From the NCBI RefSeq assembly GCF_003611635.1, contig NZ_RAVZ01000060.1, forward strand, positions 1-36,125: a stretch of 36,125 nucleotides of DNA. Direction: 5' to 3'. Each line of letters begins with the position of its first letter. Position 1 is the stretch's first letter. This document shows positions 15,390 to 22,460 of the stretch, in pieces. The stretch comes from Corallococcus terminator (GTDB lineage: Bacteria; Myxococcota; Myxococcia; Myxococcales; Myxococcaceae). The notes beneath the pieces are model-generated. The model was not told the DNA's origin. It did not search any database and saw only the letters and a program-made list of their open reading frames with translations. Made by a program: the position numbers and the translations under genes.

Positions 15390-17014
15390 CGCGGCGGGAG
15401 CTGGTGGCCGCGTTCCTGGGGGCCTCCGTGGCGAGCGCCTGTCAGCGCCAGCAGGCCCCGCGCCCCACGGTACCGGGCGCCATCGTGGACCGCGCGGTGG
15501 ACACCGGCCACAAGCTGCGCGGCGGTCCGCTGCCCCGCGCGGAAACCTTCGAACCGGTGGACGTGCTGATTGTCGGCGCGGGCGCGGCGGGACTCTCCGC
15601 GGCGTGGCGTCTGGCCGGCGCGGGCGTGAAGGACGTGCGCGTCGTGGAGCTGGAGGCGGAGGCCGGCGGCACGTCGCGCTCGGGCAGGAACGCCGTGTCC
15701 GCGTTCCCGTGGGGCGCGCACTACCTGCCGTCGCCCCTGGAGGACCGGGGCCCGGTGATGCGCCTCCTGCGGGAGATGGACGCCGTCACCGGTGTGGATG
15801 CGGAAGGCCACCCGTCGTTCGCGGAGGAGCTGCTCATCCAGGAGCCCGACGAGCGGCACTTCTACCGGGGCCACTGGTACGAAGGGCTGTACCTGCGCGC
15901 GGGCGCGAGCGGAAAGGACCTGGAGGAGCTGGAGCGCTTCGATGCGAGGATGAACGCCTTCGCCGCCGCGCGCGACGCGAAGGGCCGCAAGGCGTTCGCG
16001 GTGCCGGTGGCGCTGTCCAGTGACGACGCGGAGTGGACGGCGCTGGACGCGCTGAGCATGGCGCGCTGGCTGGAGACGGAGGGCTTCCAGTCTCCCCGGC
16101 TCAAGTGGTTCGTGGACTACGCGTGCCGCGATGACTACGGCACCACCTCCGAGCACGTCTCCGCCTGGGCGGGCATCTGGTACTTCGCCGCGCGGCAGAA
16201 CGGCCAGGGCGAGCGCAGCGACGGGTTCCTGTCCTGGCCGGAGGGCAATGGCCGGCTGGTGCGGCAGTTGCTGTCCTCGCTGGGCCCGCGCCAGGTGGAG
16301 CCCAACGTGCTGGTCCACACGGTGGAGCCGGGGGAGGGCGGCTGCCGCGTGCATGCGGTGGATGCGCGCACGGGAGCCCCCCGCGCCTTCCAGGCCCGGC
16401 AGGTGGTGCTGGCGTGTCCCCGCTTCGTCGCCGCGCACGTGGTGGCGCCGTGGCGCGAGGCGCGGCCCACGTGGATGGACGCCTTCGTGTACAGCCCGTG
16501 GGTGGTGGCGAACCTGACGCTGTCGGGGCCGCCCGCGTCGCGTGGCTTCCCGCTGGCCTGGGACAACGTCCTCTATGAGAGCCAGAGCCTGGGCTACGTG
16601 GTGGCCACGCACCAGTCGCTGCGCCAGGACGAGCGCGGGCCCACGGTGCTCACGTGGTACCTGCCCATGGCCGGCGAGGACGTGAAGGCCGAACGCAACA
16701 AGGCCCTCTCCGCCACGTACGCGGACTGGGAAGCGCTGGTGATGGCGGACCTGCTGCCGGCGCATCCCGGCGTGGGCGCGCTCACGCAGCGGCTGGAGGT
16801 GCAGCGCTGGGGCCACGCGATGGTTCGTCCCGCGCCGGGCTTCCTCTGGGGGGAGGCGCGCAGGGCCGCCGGGGAGAGCCTGGGCAGGCACTTGCACTTC
16901 GCGCACACGGACCTGGGTGGTATGGCCCTGTTCGAGGAGGCCAACTGGTTCGGGGTGCGCGCCGCGGAGCGGGCGCTGTCTGGACTGGGACGGACCTCCA
17001 CCAGTTGGTTGTAG
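15371..17014 (+). CDS. Exported FAD-dependent amine-oxidase-like protein
   Basis: A 547-residue flavoprotein of the FAD/NAD(P)-binding, amine-oxidase-like type. The N-terminus carries a Tat-like signal (TRRELVAAFLGASVASAC) with R8-R9 and a possible lipobox Cys at 24. The dinucleotide fold starts at 64 with VGAGAAGLSAAW (68-79) and an acidic strand end VVELEAEAGGTSRSG. A C-terminal FAD-contacting segment is near HFAHTDLGGMALFEEANW. In this operon it may oxidise a polyamine made upstream, but its substrate is inferred from context only; protoporphyrinogen-oxidase- or desaturase-like relatives cannot be ruled out. The ATG at 15371 lies within the end of the aminopropyltransferase gene, with GAAGAGGA immediately upstream. 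Confidence 0.85.
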   Translation: MASVELTRRELVAAFLGASVASACQRQQAPRPTVPGAIVDRAVDTGHKLRGGPLPRAETFEPVDVLIVGAGAAGLSAAWRLAGAGVKDVRVVELEAEAGGTSRSGRNAVSAFPWGAHYLPSPLEDRGPVMRLLREMDAVTGVDAEGHPSFAEELLIQEPDERHFYRGHWYEGLYLRAGASGKDLEELERFDARMNAFAAARDAKGRKAFAVPVALSSDDAEWTALDALSMARWLETEGFQSPRLKWFVDYACRDDYGTTSEHVSAWAGIWYFAARQNGQGERSDGFLSWPEGNGRLVRQLLSSLGPRQVEPNVLVHTVEPGEGGCRVHAVDARTGAPRAFQARQVVLACPRFVAAHVVAPWREARPTWMDAFVYSPWVVANLTLSGPPASRGFPLAWDNVLYESQSLGYVVATHQSLRQDERGPTVLTWYLPMAGEDVKAERNKALSATYADWEALVMADLLPAHPGVGALTQRLEVQRWGHAMVRPAPGFLWGEARRAAGESLGRHLHFAHTDLGGMALFEEANWFGVRAAERALSGLGRTSTSWL

Positions 17015-17040
17015 CCGCCGCTTCGGGAGGGATGGGCCCC

Positions 17041-18309
17041 ATGCAGGACAAGCGCTTCAGCCGGTCGGAGTTCCTCGCACTCAGCAGCCTGCTCGCGGGC
17101 TCGACGCTCTTCCCGACCCGGGGCGACGCGGCGCCGGACGGTGGCGTGGCCCCGGTCCGCGCGGCCGCGAGCACGGCCGTGGCCCGGGTTCCGGACGGCG
17201 GGGTGGCGGTCCCCGCGCAGCCCACCCAGGCGGAGTTCGACCAGTTGCGCAAGGGCTGCACCGCGTCGCTGAGCGCGGGCTCCACGGCGGACGACGGCGC
17301 GGAGTACGTGCGCATCGGCGAATGGATGCAGCGCCAGAAGCTGTCCAGCGACGTGTACGGCAACGGCGACTTCGTGCAGGCGTTCGAGAAGCGCATCGCG
17401 GACCTGCTCGGCTTCGAGGACGCGTGCTTCATGCCCACCGGCACCATGGGCCAGCTCGTCGCGCTGCGCATCTACGCGGACGCCAGCGGCGTGCGGACCG
17501 TGGGCGTGCACCCGTCGTCCCACCACGTGCTGCACGAGGACGACAGCTACGCGGTGCTGCACCAGCTGCGCGCCGTGTACCTGGGCCCCTGGACGCGGCC
17601 GTTGCTGGCGGAGGACGTGGCCCAGGCCAAGGAGACGATTGGCACCGTCAGTCTGGAGCTGCCGGTGCGGTGGCTGGGCGGACAGCTTCCGACGTGGGAG
17701 CAGCTCGCCGCGCTCAAGCGCACCTGCCGCGAGCGCAAGGTGAAGCTGCACATGGATGGCGCGCGGCTGTGGGAGAGCCAGCCCTTCTATGGCCGCTCCT
17801 ACGCGGACATCTGCAAGGGCTTCGACTCCGTCTACGTGTCCTTCTACAAGATGGTGGGCGGCATTGGCGGGGCGATGCTGGTGGGCAACCGCGACTTCAT
17901 CCGCGAGTCACGCGTGTGGCGCCACCGTCACGGCGGCAACCTGTACCAACTGGCGCCCTACGTGGCCTCCGCCGCCATGCGCCTGGATCCGGCGCTGGCC
18001 GCCATCCCGGGCTACGTGAAGCGCGCGAAGGTTGTCACCGGACTGCTGGCGGCGGACCCCCGCGTCACCGTGCTGCCGCAGCCCGTGCAGACGAACATGT
18101 TCCACGTGTTCCTGCGCGGCTCGCCCGGCGCGTTCAACCGCCAGCGCGACCGCATCGCGCGCGAGGACAAGGTCTGGGTGGCGGGGGGCTTCGGACAGAC
18201 GCGCGTGCCCGGCGTCGTGTCCACGGAGCTCCAGGTGGGCGAAGGGCTCGGGCGCATCAGCGACGCCGACGCGGCCCGGGCCTTCCTGCGCCTGCTCGAA
18301 GCGAACTGA
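17041..18309 (+). CDS. Threonine-aldolase-like PLP enzyme with an export-like N-terminus
   Basis: A 422-residue fold-type-I PLP enzyme of the threonine aldolase/beta-eliminating lyase family. Key sites are the PLP lysine K270 in YVSFYKMVGGIGG, D239 in HMDGARLW, the YGNGDFVQAFEKRIADLLG phosphate-binding lead and H161/H162 near the ring. Unusually, it starts with about 60 extra residues: FSRSEFLALSSLLAGS, which resembles a degenerate Tat signal (one Arg where two are usual), then an Ala/Pro/Gly linker. ATG 17041 is preceded by GGGAGG at a good distance; ATG 17032 is in frame but too close. It is last in the polyamine operon, 26 bp after the FAD gene, and is followed by a terminator. It may act on an amino-acid or amino-alcohol product of the pathway; the substrate is unproven. 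Confidence 0.9.
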   Translation: MQDKRFSRSEFLALSSLLAGSTLFPTRGDAAPDGGVAPVRAAASTAVARVPDGGVAVPAQPTQAEFDQLRKGCTASLSAGSTADDGAEYVRIGEWMQRQKLSSDVYGNGDFVQAFEKRIADLLGFEDACFMPTGTMGQLVALRIYADASGVRTVGVHPSSHHVLHEDDSYAVLHQLRAVYLGPWTRPLLAEDVAQAKETIGTVSLELPVRWLGGQLPTWEQLAALKRTCRERKVKLHMDGARLWESQPFYGRSYADICKGFDSVYVSFYKMVGGIGGAMLVGNRDFIRESRVWRHRHGGNLYQLAPYVASAAMRLDPALAAIPGYVKRAKVVTGLLAADPRVTVLPQPVQTNMFHVFLRGSPGAFNRQRDRIAREDKVWVAGGFGQTRVPGVVSTELQVGEGLGRISDADAARAFLRLLEAN

Positions 18310-18321
18310 GCGGCACGCGCT

Positions 18322-18353
18322 CCCGCCGGTGTCCAAAGCCAGACACGGGCGGG
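18322..18353 (+). terminator. Terminator of the polyamine operon
   Basis: The arms 18322-18333 and 18342-18353 pair at 11 of 12 positions around an 8-nt loop, 13 bp after the last stop. A short A-run follows instead of a U-tract. Confidence 0.65.
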
Positions 18354-18366
18354 GGTGAAACAGAGA

Positions 18367-18387
18367 CACCGCGCGTCAAACGCGGTG
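18367..18387 (-). terminator. Terminator of the cupin gene
   Basis: A perfect 7-bp stem (CACCGCG/CGCGGTG) with a 7-nt loop lies 15 bp beyond the stop of the minus-strand cupin gene. On the minus strand it is followed by GTCTCTGTTTCACC, moderately U-rich. Confidence 0.6.
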
Positions 18388-18402
18388 CGCCGGGCGGGTG
18401 CG

Positions 18403-18891
18403 TCAGGCCGCCATCTTGATGCTGTACTCCGGCTCCTGCGCCTGGGCGTTCAGGAAGAACTCGGAGTCGAGCAGCATCTCGATGCCGCCCTTGTCGTTGT
18501 AGAAGGCGATGGGGCCGTGCGCGGTGAAGTGGATGATGGACTCCTCCAGCGCGGTGGTGGCGGGGTGCTCCGCGCCCAGCGGCTCGAACTCATAGTCGCC
18601 CGGGCGGGTGGTGCCATGGCGGTCCTGCGTCGCGCCGGAGAGGATGAAGATCTCCGCCGGGGCCAGGTGACGGTGCGGCGCGAACACAGCGCCCTTCTCC
18701 ATCTTGAGGATGGCGCTCCACACACCCGTCTCCGCGCTCACGCGCAGCAGACGGTAGGAGGTTCCGGGTCCCAGCGGCTTCCACTCCACATCCGCGGTGT
18801 GCACCAGGACATCCATCATCGTCTTTCCGGACATGACAACCTCCACGGTCTGCGCTGCGTGTGTGTCGTTGTCCATGTTAACGCCCAACAT
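18403..18891 (-). CDS. Cupin-domain protein (ChrR/acetylacetone-type)
   Basis: A 162-residue protein with a single cupin barrel at about residues 45-145. The metal-binding motif reads APHRHLAPAEIFILSG, with H74, H76 and a Glu, and a second part in HFTAHGPIAFYND. It resembles the anti-sigma-factor ChrR cupin domain and dihydroxyacetophenone dioxygenase-like enzymes. It has no N-terminal sigma-binding region, so it is more likely an enzyme or sensor than an anti-sigma factor. ATG 18891 has AAGGA five bases upstream; a second in-frame ATG at 18876 is also possible. Both starts lie inside an inverted repeat (18874-18892) that may serve as an operator. It is divergent from the rhodanese gene. Confidence 0.85.
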   Translation of the reverse strand: MLGVNMDNDTHAAQTVEVVMSGKTMMDVLVHTADVEWKPLGPGTSYRLLRVSAETGVWSAILKMEKGAVFAPHRHLAPAEIFILSGATQDRHGTTRPGDYEFEPLGAEHPATTALEESIIHFTAHGPIAFYNDKGGIEMLLDSEFFLNAQAQEPEYSIKMAA

Positions 18892-18892
18892 G
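18874..18892. promoter_or_regulatory. Inverted repeat over the cupin start codons
   Basis: CATGTT and AACATG arms are separated by 7 bp. Each arm contains one of the two possible cupin start codons on the minus strand. A protein bound here, or an RNA fold, could block translation or transcription. The arms are short. Confidence 0.4.
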
Positions 18893-18983
18893 GAATTCCT
18901 TGCAAGTTTGTCTCACGCACACGGTTGTCGCTTAAGACACGTTGCGCTCAGGCCATGCCAGGGAGCGGAAGTTTCCACGGCAA

Positions 18984-19030
18984 CTGTTCAGGCAGGACGC
19001 CCCGGGTCGCATTTTCTGATCAGGCAGAAA
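18984..19030. promoter_or_regulatory. Direct-repeat operator-like pair upstream of the rhodanese gene
   Basis: CTGTTCAGGCAG (18984-18995) and CTGATCAGGCAG (19016-19027) differ at one base and start 32 bp apart, about three helical turns. The second copy lies within an inverted repeat TTTCTG-N6-CAGAAA (19013-19030). They sit in the 239-bp space between the divergent cupin and rhodanese genes and look like paired sites for one dimeric regulator. Confidence 0.5.
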
Positions 19031-19130
19031 GAGGGTGGGTGGATTGCGGACCCGCGTGGAAACCCGCATGAGGGGCGATGTGTCACCCCGTCTTCCGTTT
19101 CCCTCCGGATGACACGTCAGGAGCCCGCCC

Positions 19131-19595
19131 ATGCGCACCACCAGCACGTCCGAATCCCACTTCTCATTTGTGCTTGAGACACCCGCCGCGACCCCGGAGG
19201 CCGCTCGCCTGCACTTCCAGGCGAAGTTGTCGGTGGAGACGGACGCGGCGGACCTGCGCCTGGACCTGGAGCGGGGCCGCAAGGGCTTCGTCGTGGTGGA
19301 TGTTCGGTCCGCGGAGGCGTACGCGCGGCGACACATCCCCGGCGCGTTGCACATCCCCGGGCGTCAGGTCAGCGAGGCGAGCACCGCGGCGCTGTCGAAG
19401 GAGGACGTCGTGGTCGTGTATTGCTGGGGGCCCGGCTGCAACGGCGCGACGAAGGCGGCGGTGCGCTTCGCGGCGCTCGGCTTCCGCGTGAAGGAGCTGA
19501 TGGGCGGCATCGAGTACTGGGTGAAGGAGGGCGCGCCCACGGAGGGCACGCTGCCCCAGGGCGTGCCGGTGTTCGGCATGCGCGGGGAAATCTAG
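19131..19595 (+). CDS. Single-domain rhodanese
   Basis: A 154-residue cytoplasmic rhodanese/sulfurtransferase. The DVRSAEAYARRHIPGALHIP motif (57-76) is typical. The active-site loop YCWGPGCNGATKAA (97-110) is a longer variant of the usual C-x-x-G-x-R loop, with C98 and C103 as candidate persulfide carriers. The ATG at 19131 is preceded by AGGAG. Its TAG stop shares three bases with the convergent HxlR stop (CTAG at 19592-19595). The extended loop form suggests a substrate other than plain thiosulfate, but this is inference. Confidence 0.92.
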   Translation: MRTTSTSESHFSFVLETPAATPEAARLHFQAKLSVETDAADLRLDLERGRKGFVVVDVRSAEAYARRHIPGALHIPGRQVSEASTAALSKEDVVVVYCWGPGCNGATKAAVRFAALGFRVKELMGGIEYWVKEGAPTEGTLPQGVPVFGMRGEI

Positions 19596-20002
19596 GCGGG
19601 CTCGTCCGCCACCAGCGCGTCGCCAGAAGCCGAAGCCACCTTCGCGTCGTAGGCCCTGCGCGCCGCCTCCACCTGCTCGCGGCGCGCGAGCGCCCAGTGG
19701 GCCAGGGCGTTGAGCGGCGTCAGCACGTCCCGGCCCATCTCGGTGAGCGCGTAGTCCACCCGGGGAGGGATGGTGGGCGTCACGGTGCGCGTGAGGTAGC
19801 CGTCGCGCTCCAGCCCGCGCAGCGTGGCCGTCAGCATCTTCTGGGACACCGTGCCGATGGTCCGGCGCAGCTCGCTGAAGCGCAGGCTGCCGTCCGCCAG
19901 CAGGACGATGACCAGCACCGACCACTTGTCACCGACGCGGCCGAGCACCTCGCCGACCGAGCGGCAGACTTCGGAGGGGAGGTCGACGTTACCGAGTTTC
20001 AT
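19592..20002 (-). CDS. HxlR-family transcriptional regulator
   Basis: A 136-residue winged helix-turn-helix repressor or activator of the HxlR/MarR-like family. Motifs include VGDKWSVLVI, RFSELRRTIGTVSQKMLTATLRGLERDGYLTR and VDYALTEMG. Its only Cys (C13) lies just before the DNA-binding domain, at the place where redox- or electrophile-sensing HxlR members (for example HypR and YodB) have their sensor Cys. It is divergent from the SDR reductase gene, and the shared 95-bp spacer holds nested inverted repeats, so it probably controls that gene and itself. Confidence 0.92.
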   Translation of the reverse strand: MKLGNVDLPSEVCRSVGEVLGRVGDKWSVLVIVLLADGSLRFSELRRTIGTVSQKMLTATLRGLERDGYLTRTVTPTIPPRVDYALTEMGRDVLTPLNALAHWALARREQVEAARRAYDAKVASASGDALVADEPA

Positions 20003-20097
20003 CCAGGTGCCTTCTTGAAGTGCGGAAAGGTTACCAACATATACCCACTCTCCTTTTGAAACCTACTCTCCAAAGGGTAGGACGAGGTGGGTAAGCC
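20003..20097. promoter_or_regulatory. HxlR/SDR divergent promoter with nested inverted repeats
   Basis: The 95-bp spacer between the HxlR and SDR genes holds TACCCAC (20042-20048) and its inverse GTGGGTA (20087-20093). Inside these are CCTAC (20062-20066) and GTAGG (20077-20081). ACTCTCC occurs twice (20047-20053 and 20065-20071), 18 bp apart. The AT-rich part at 20030-20060 is the probable promoter core. This is a good candidate for the operator of the HxlR protein. Confidence 0.55.
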
Positions 20098-21138
20098 ATG
20101 GGCGCAGCGCTGAAGGACGACGTGGTGCTGGTAACGGGAGGTTCGGGGTTCCTGGGGGGTTGGACGGTCGTCTGCCTGCTGAAGCAGGGCTACCGGGTCC
20201 GGACGACGGTGCGGAGCCTGGAGCGGGAGGCTGAAATCCGGGCTGACGTCGCCACGCAGGTGGACCCAGGCGACCGGCTCTCCTTCGTCGCCGCGAACCT
20301 GCTGGCGGACGAGGGCTGGGAGCGGGCCGCGGACGGCGCGCGATACATCCTGCATGTCGCATCCCCCATGGGCATCGGGGAGTTCAAGACGCAGGACCTC
20401 ATCCGTCCGGCGCGTGAGGGCACGCTGCGCGTGTTGAAGGCGGGCGCGAAGGCGGGCGTGGAGCGCGTGGTGATGACGTCGTCGCTCCAGGCCGCGCTGC
20501 CGCCGGCGGACTTCTCCGCGGATGCGCCCGCGAGTGATGAGCGCGTCTGGACGGACCTCGCCTCCAGGGACGCGACCCACTACACACAGGCGAAGACCCT
20601 GGCGGAGCAGGATGCCTGGGCGTTCATGCGACAGGGCGGCGCTGGCGCCATGACGCTGTCCACCGTGCTGCCCGCCTTCATCCAGGGCCCCATGCTGGGC
20701 CGGGACATCTCCGGTTCGCTGGAGGTGGTGGCGCGGATGCTGCGAGGGGAGCTGTCCCCGCTGCCCAGGCTGGGCTTCAGCATCGTGGATGTCCGGGACC
20801 TGGCGGACCTGCACCTGAAGGCGATGACCGCGCCCGGCGCCGCCGGAGAGCGCTTCGCGGGCAGCGGGGACTTCCTGTGGATGAGCGACATGGCCCGCGT
20901 GCTGCGCGAGCACCTGGGCGGGCCGGCCGCGAAGGTGTCCACGCGGACGGCGCCGGACTTCCTGGTGCGGTTCGGTGCGCTGTTCAATCCGGAGATCCGT
21001 CAGCTCATGCCCAACCTGGGCCTGCGGCGGACGTTCAGCACCGCGAAGGCTGAACGGATGCTGGGCTGGCGGGCGCGCCCCGCGACGGAGGCGCTGGTCG
21101 CCAGCGCGGAGTCCCTGGTGCGCCAGGGCCTGGTGTGA
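20098..21138 (+). CDS. NAD(P)-dependent extended-SDR reductase (dihydroflavonol reductase-like)
   Basis: A 346-residue extended short-chain dehydrogenase of the type that reduces aldehydes, ketones or dihydroflavonol-like substrates. The nucleotide motif GGSGFLG is at 14-20. A TTVRS segment after the second strand suggests NADPH preference. The catalytic Y162 and K166 lie in YTQAK, with a Ser in VVMTSSLQAA. The ATG at 20098 follows the HxlR operator region. It is probably induced when the divergent HxlR regulator senses an electrophile or quinone, fitting a detoxification role. A perfect hairpin terminator follows. Confidence 0.9.
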   Translation: MGAALKDDVVLVTGGSGFLGGWTVVCLLKQGYRVRTTVRSLEREAEIRADVATQVDPGDRLSFVAANLLADEGWERAADGARYILHVASPMGIGEFKTQDLIRPAREGTLRVLKAGAKAGVERVVMTSSLQAALPPADFSADAPASDERVWTDLASRDATHYTQAKTLAEQDAWAFMRQGGAGAMTLSTVLPAFIQGPMLGRDISGSLEVVARMLRGELSPLPRLGFSIVDVRDLADLHLKAMTAPGAAGERFAGSGDFLWMSDMARVLREHLGGPAAKVSTRTAPDFLVRFGALFNPEIRQLMPNLGLRRTFSTAKAERMLGWRARPATEALVASAESLVRQGLV

Positions 21139-21145
21139 GGCTCCG

Positions 21146-21170
21146 GGCGCCGCGAGGCCCTCGCGGCGCC
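21146..21170 (+). terminator. Perfect hairpin terminator after the SDR gene
   Basis: An 11-bp perfect stem (GGCGCCGCGAG/CTCGCGGCGCC) with a 3-nt loop begins 7 bp after the stop. There is no U-tract, but the stem is very stable. Confidence 0.65.
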
Positions 21171-21305
21171 AGGGCGTCCACGCTGGACCGGAACGCGCGG
21201 TGTTCCTTGCGTCCGCGCTCCCGGTGGGCCCGCGCCTGCCGGTGAACCGGACCCGCGTCAGGCGTGTCTTCGCCCAGGGGCGGAGGTTGCTATCCTCCCG
21301 GCCCG

Positions 21306-22448
21306 ATGCCCCGTCTCCTCGCGCCCACGCAGGCCTGGCTGTTCGGCCCGTCCGTGGACCTCACCGTGTTCGCCGGCAGTGCGCTCGCGTCCATCGCGTT
21401 CGTGCTGGCCGCGCCGTGGCTGGGCGCGGTGGGGGACACGCCGGCCTGGGCGTGGCTGTTGTTCGTGGTGGGCGTGGACGTGGCGCACGTGTGGTCCACG
21501 CTGTTCCGCACGTACCTGGATGGCGAGGAGGTGGAGCGCCGTCCCGGCCTCTACGTGGGCGCGCCGCTCGCCGCGTACGCGGTGGGCGTGCTCGCGTACT
21601 CCGCGTCCCCGGGCGCGTTCTGGAGCGTGTTCGCCTACGTGGCGCTGTTCCACTTCATCCGCCAGCAGTACGGCTGGGTGGCGCTCTACGACCGCAAGGC
21701 GCGCGTCTCCGCGTTCGAGCGGCGCCTGGACGCGGCGGCCGTCTACGCCGCGACGCTGGGCCCCGTCGTCTGGTGGCACGCGAACCTGCCCCGTGCCTTC
21801 TGGTGGTTCGTGGAGAACGACTTCCTCGCGGGCCTGCCGACGTGGGCGGGCACGGTGGCGCTGGGCGCGCACGCGGTGGTGCTGGGCGCGTGGGCCGTGT
21901 TCCAGGGCGTGCGCATCGCTCGGGGCGAAGGGGTGCAGGCGGGCAAGGTGTTGCTGGTGGCGGCGACGTGGGTCGCGTGGTTCGGGGGCATCGTGCTCGC
22001 GCGCGACGACTTCGCCTTCACGGTGATGAACGTGGTGCTGCACGGCGTGCCGTATTTCGCGCTGCTGTTCCGCTACGCGCGGGGCCGCCACGCGGAAGGG
22101 GGCTTCGGCGCGAAGGGCGTGCTCCTGCGCGCGGGGCTGCCCGGCTTCCTGCTGTTCCTCGGGGTGCTGGCGCTGCTGGAGGAGGGGCTGTGGGACGTGC
22201 TGGTGTGGCACGACCGCCCGGTGTTGTTCGGCGACAGCGGCCTGGCGCTGGAGTCGGACCTGATGGCGCTGGTGGTGCCGCTGCTGGCGCTTCCCCAGGC
22301 CACGCACTATGTGCTGGACGCGTTCATCTGGAAGGCCGGCCGGGAACCCGCGCTGCTGAACAGGCTGGGCTGGGGCCGAGCACCCCAGGGTCCGGCAACC
22401 GTCAGCCCCGGACACCCGGCCGTAGCCATTCCCGACGTGGGTGAATAG
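21306..22448 (+). CDS. Polytopic membrane protein with conserved-looking histidine motifs
   Basis: A 380-residue protein with about nine or ten hydrophobic helices and few loops. Polar residues stand out inside or beside helices: VDVAHVWSTLFRTYLD (H61, R68, D72), FHFIRQQYGW (H116, R119), VVLHGVPY (H246) and ATHYVLDAFIWK (H334, D338). This spaced His/Asp pattern recalls membrane di-iron or carotenoid-cleaving (Brp/Blh-like) enzymes, though I cannot assign a family. ATG 21306 begins the first predicted segment; the upstream in-frame extension to 21264 is not needed. It lies 12 bp upstream of the fused trehalose gene and is probably co-transcribed with it. A metal-dependent membrane enzyme is the leading guess. 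Confidence 0.75.
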   Translation: MPRLLAPTQAWLFGPSVDLTVFAGSALASIAFVLAAPWLGAVGDTPAWAWLLFVVGVDVAHVWSTLFRTYLDGEEVERRPGLYVGAPLAAYAVGVLAYSASPGAFWSVFAYVALFHFIRQQYGWVALYDRKARVSAFERRLDAAAVYAATLGPVVWWHANLPRAFWWFVENDFLAGLPTWAGTVALGAHAVVLGAWAVFQGVRIARGEGVQAGKVLLVAATWVAWFGGIVLARDDFAFTVMNVVLHGVPYFALLFRYARGRHAEGGFGAKGVLLRAGLPGFLLFLGVLALLEEGLWDVLVWHDRPVLFGDSGLALESDLMALVVPLLALPQATHYVLDAFIWKAGREPALLNRLGWGRAPQGPATVSPGHPAVAIPDVGE

Positions 22449-22460
22449 AGCATATGGGCC

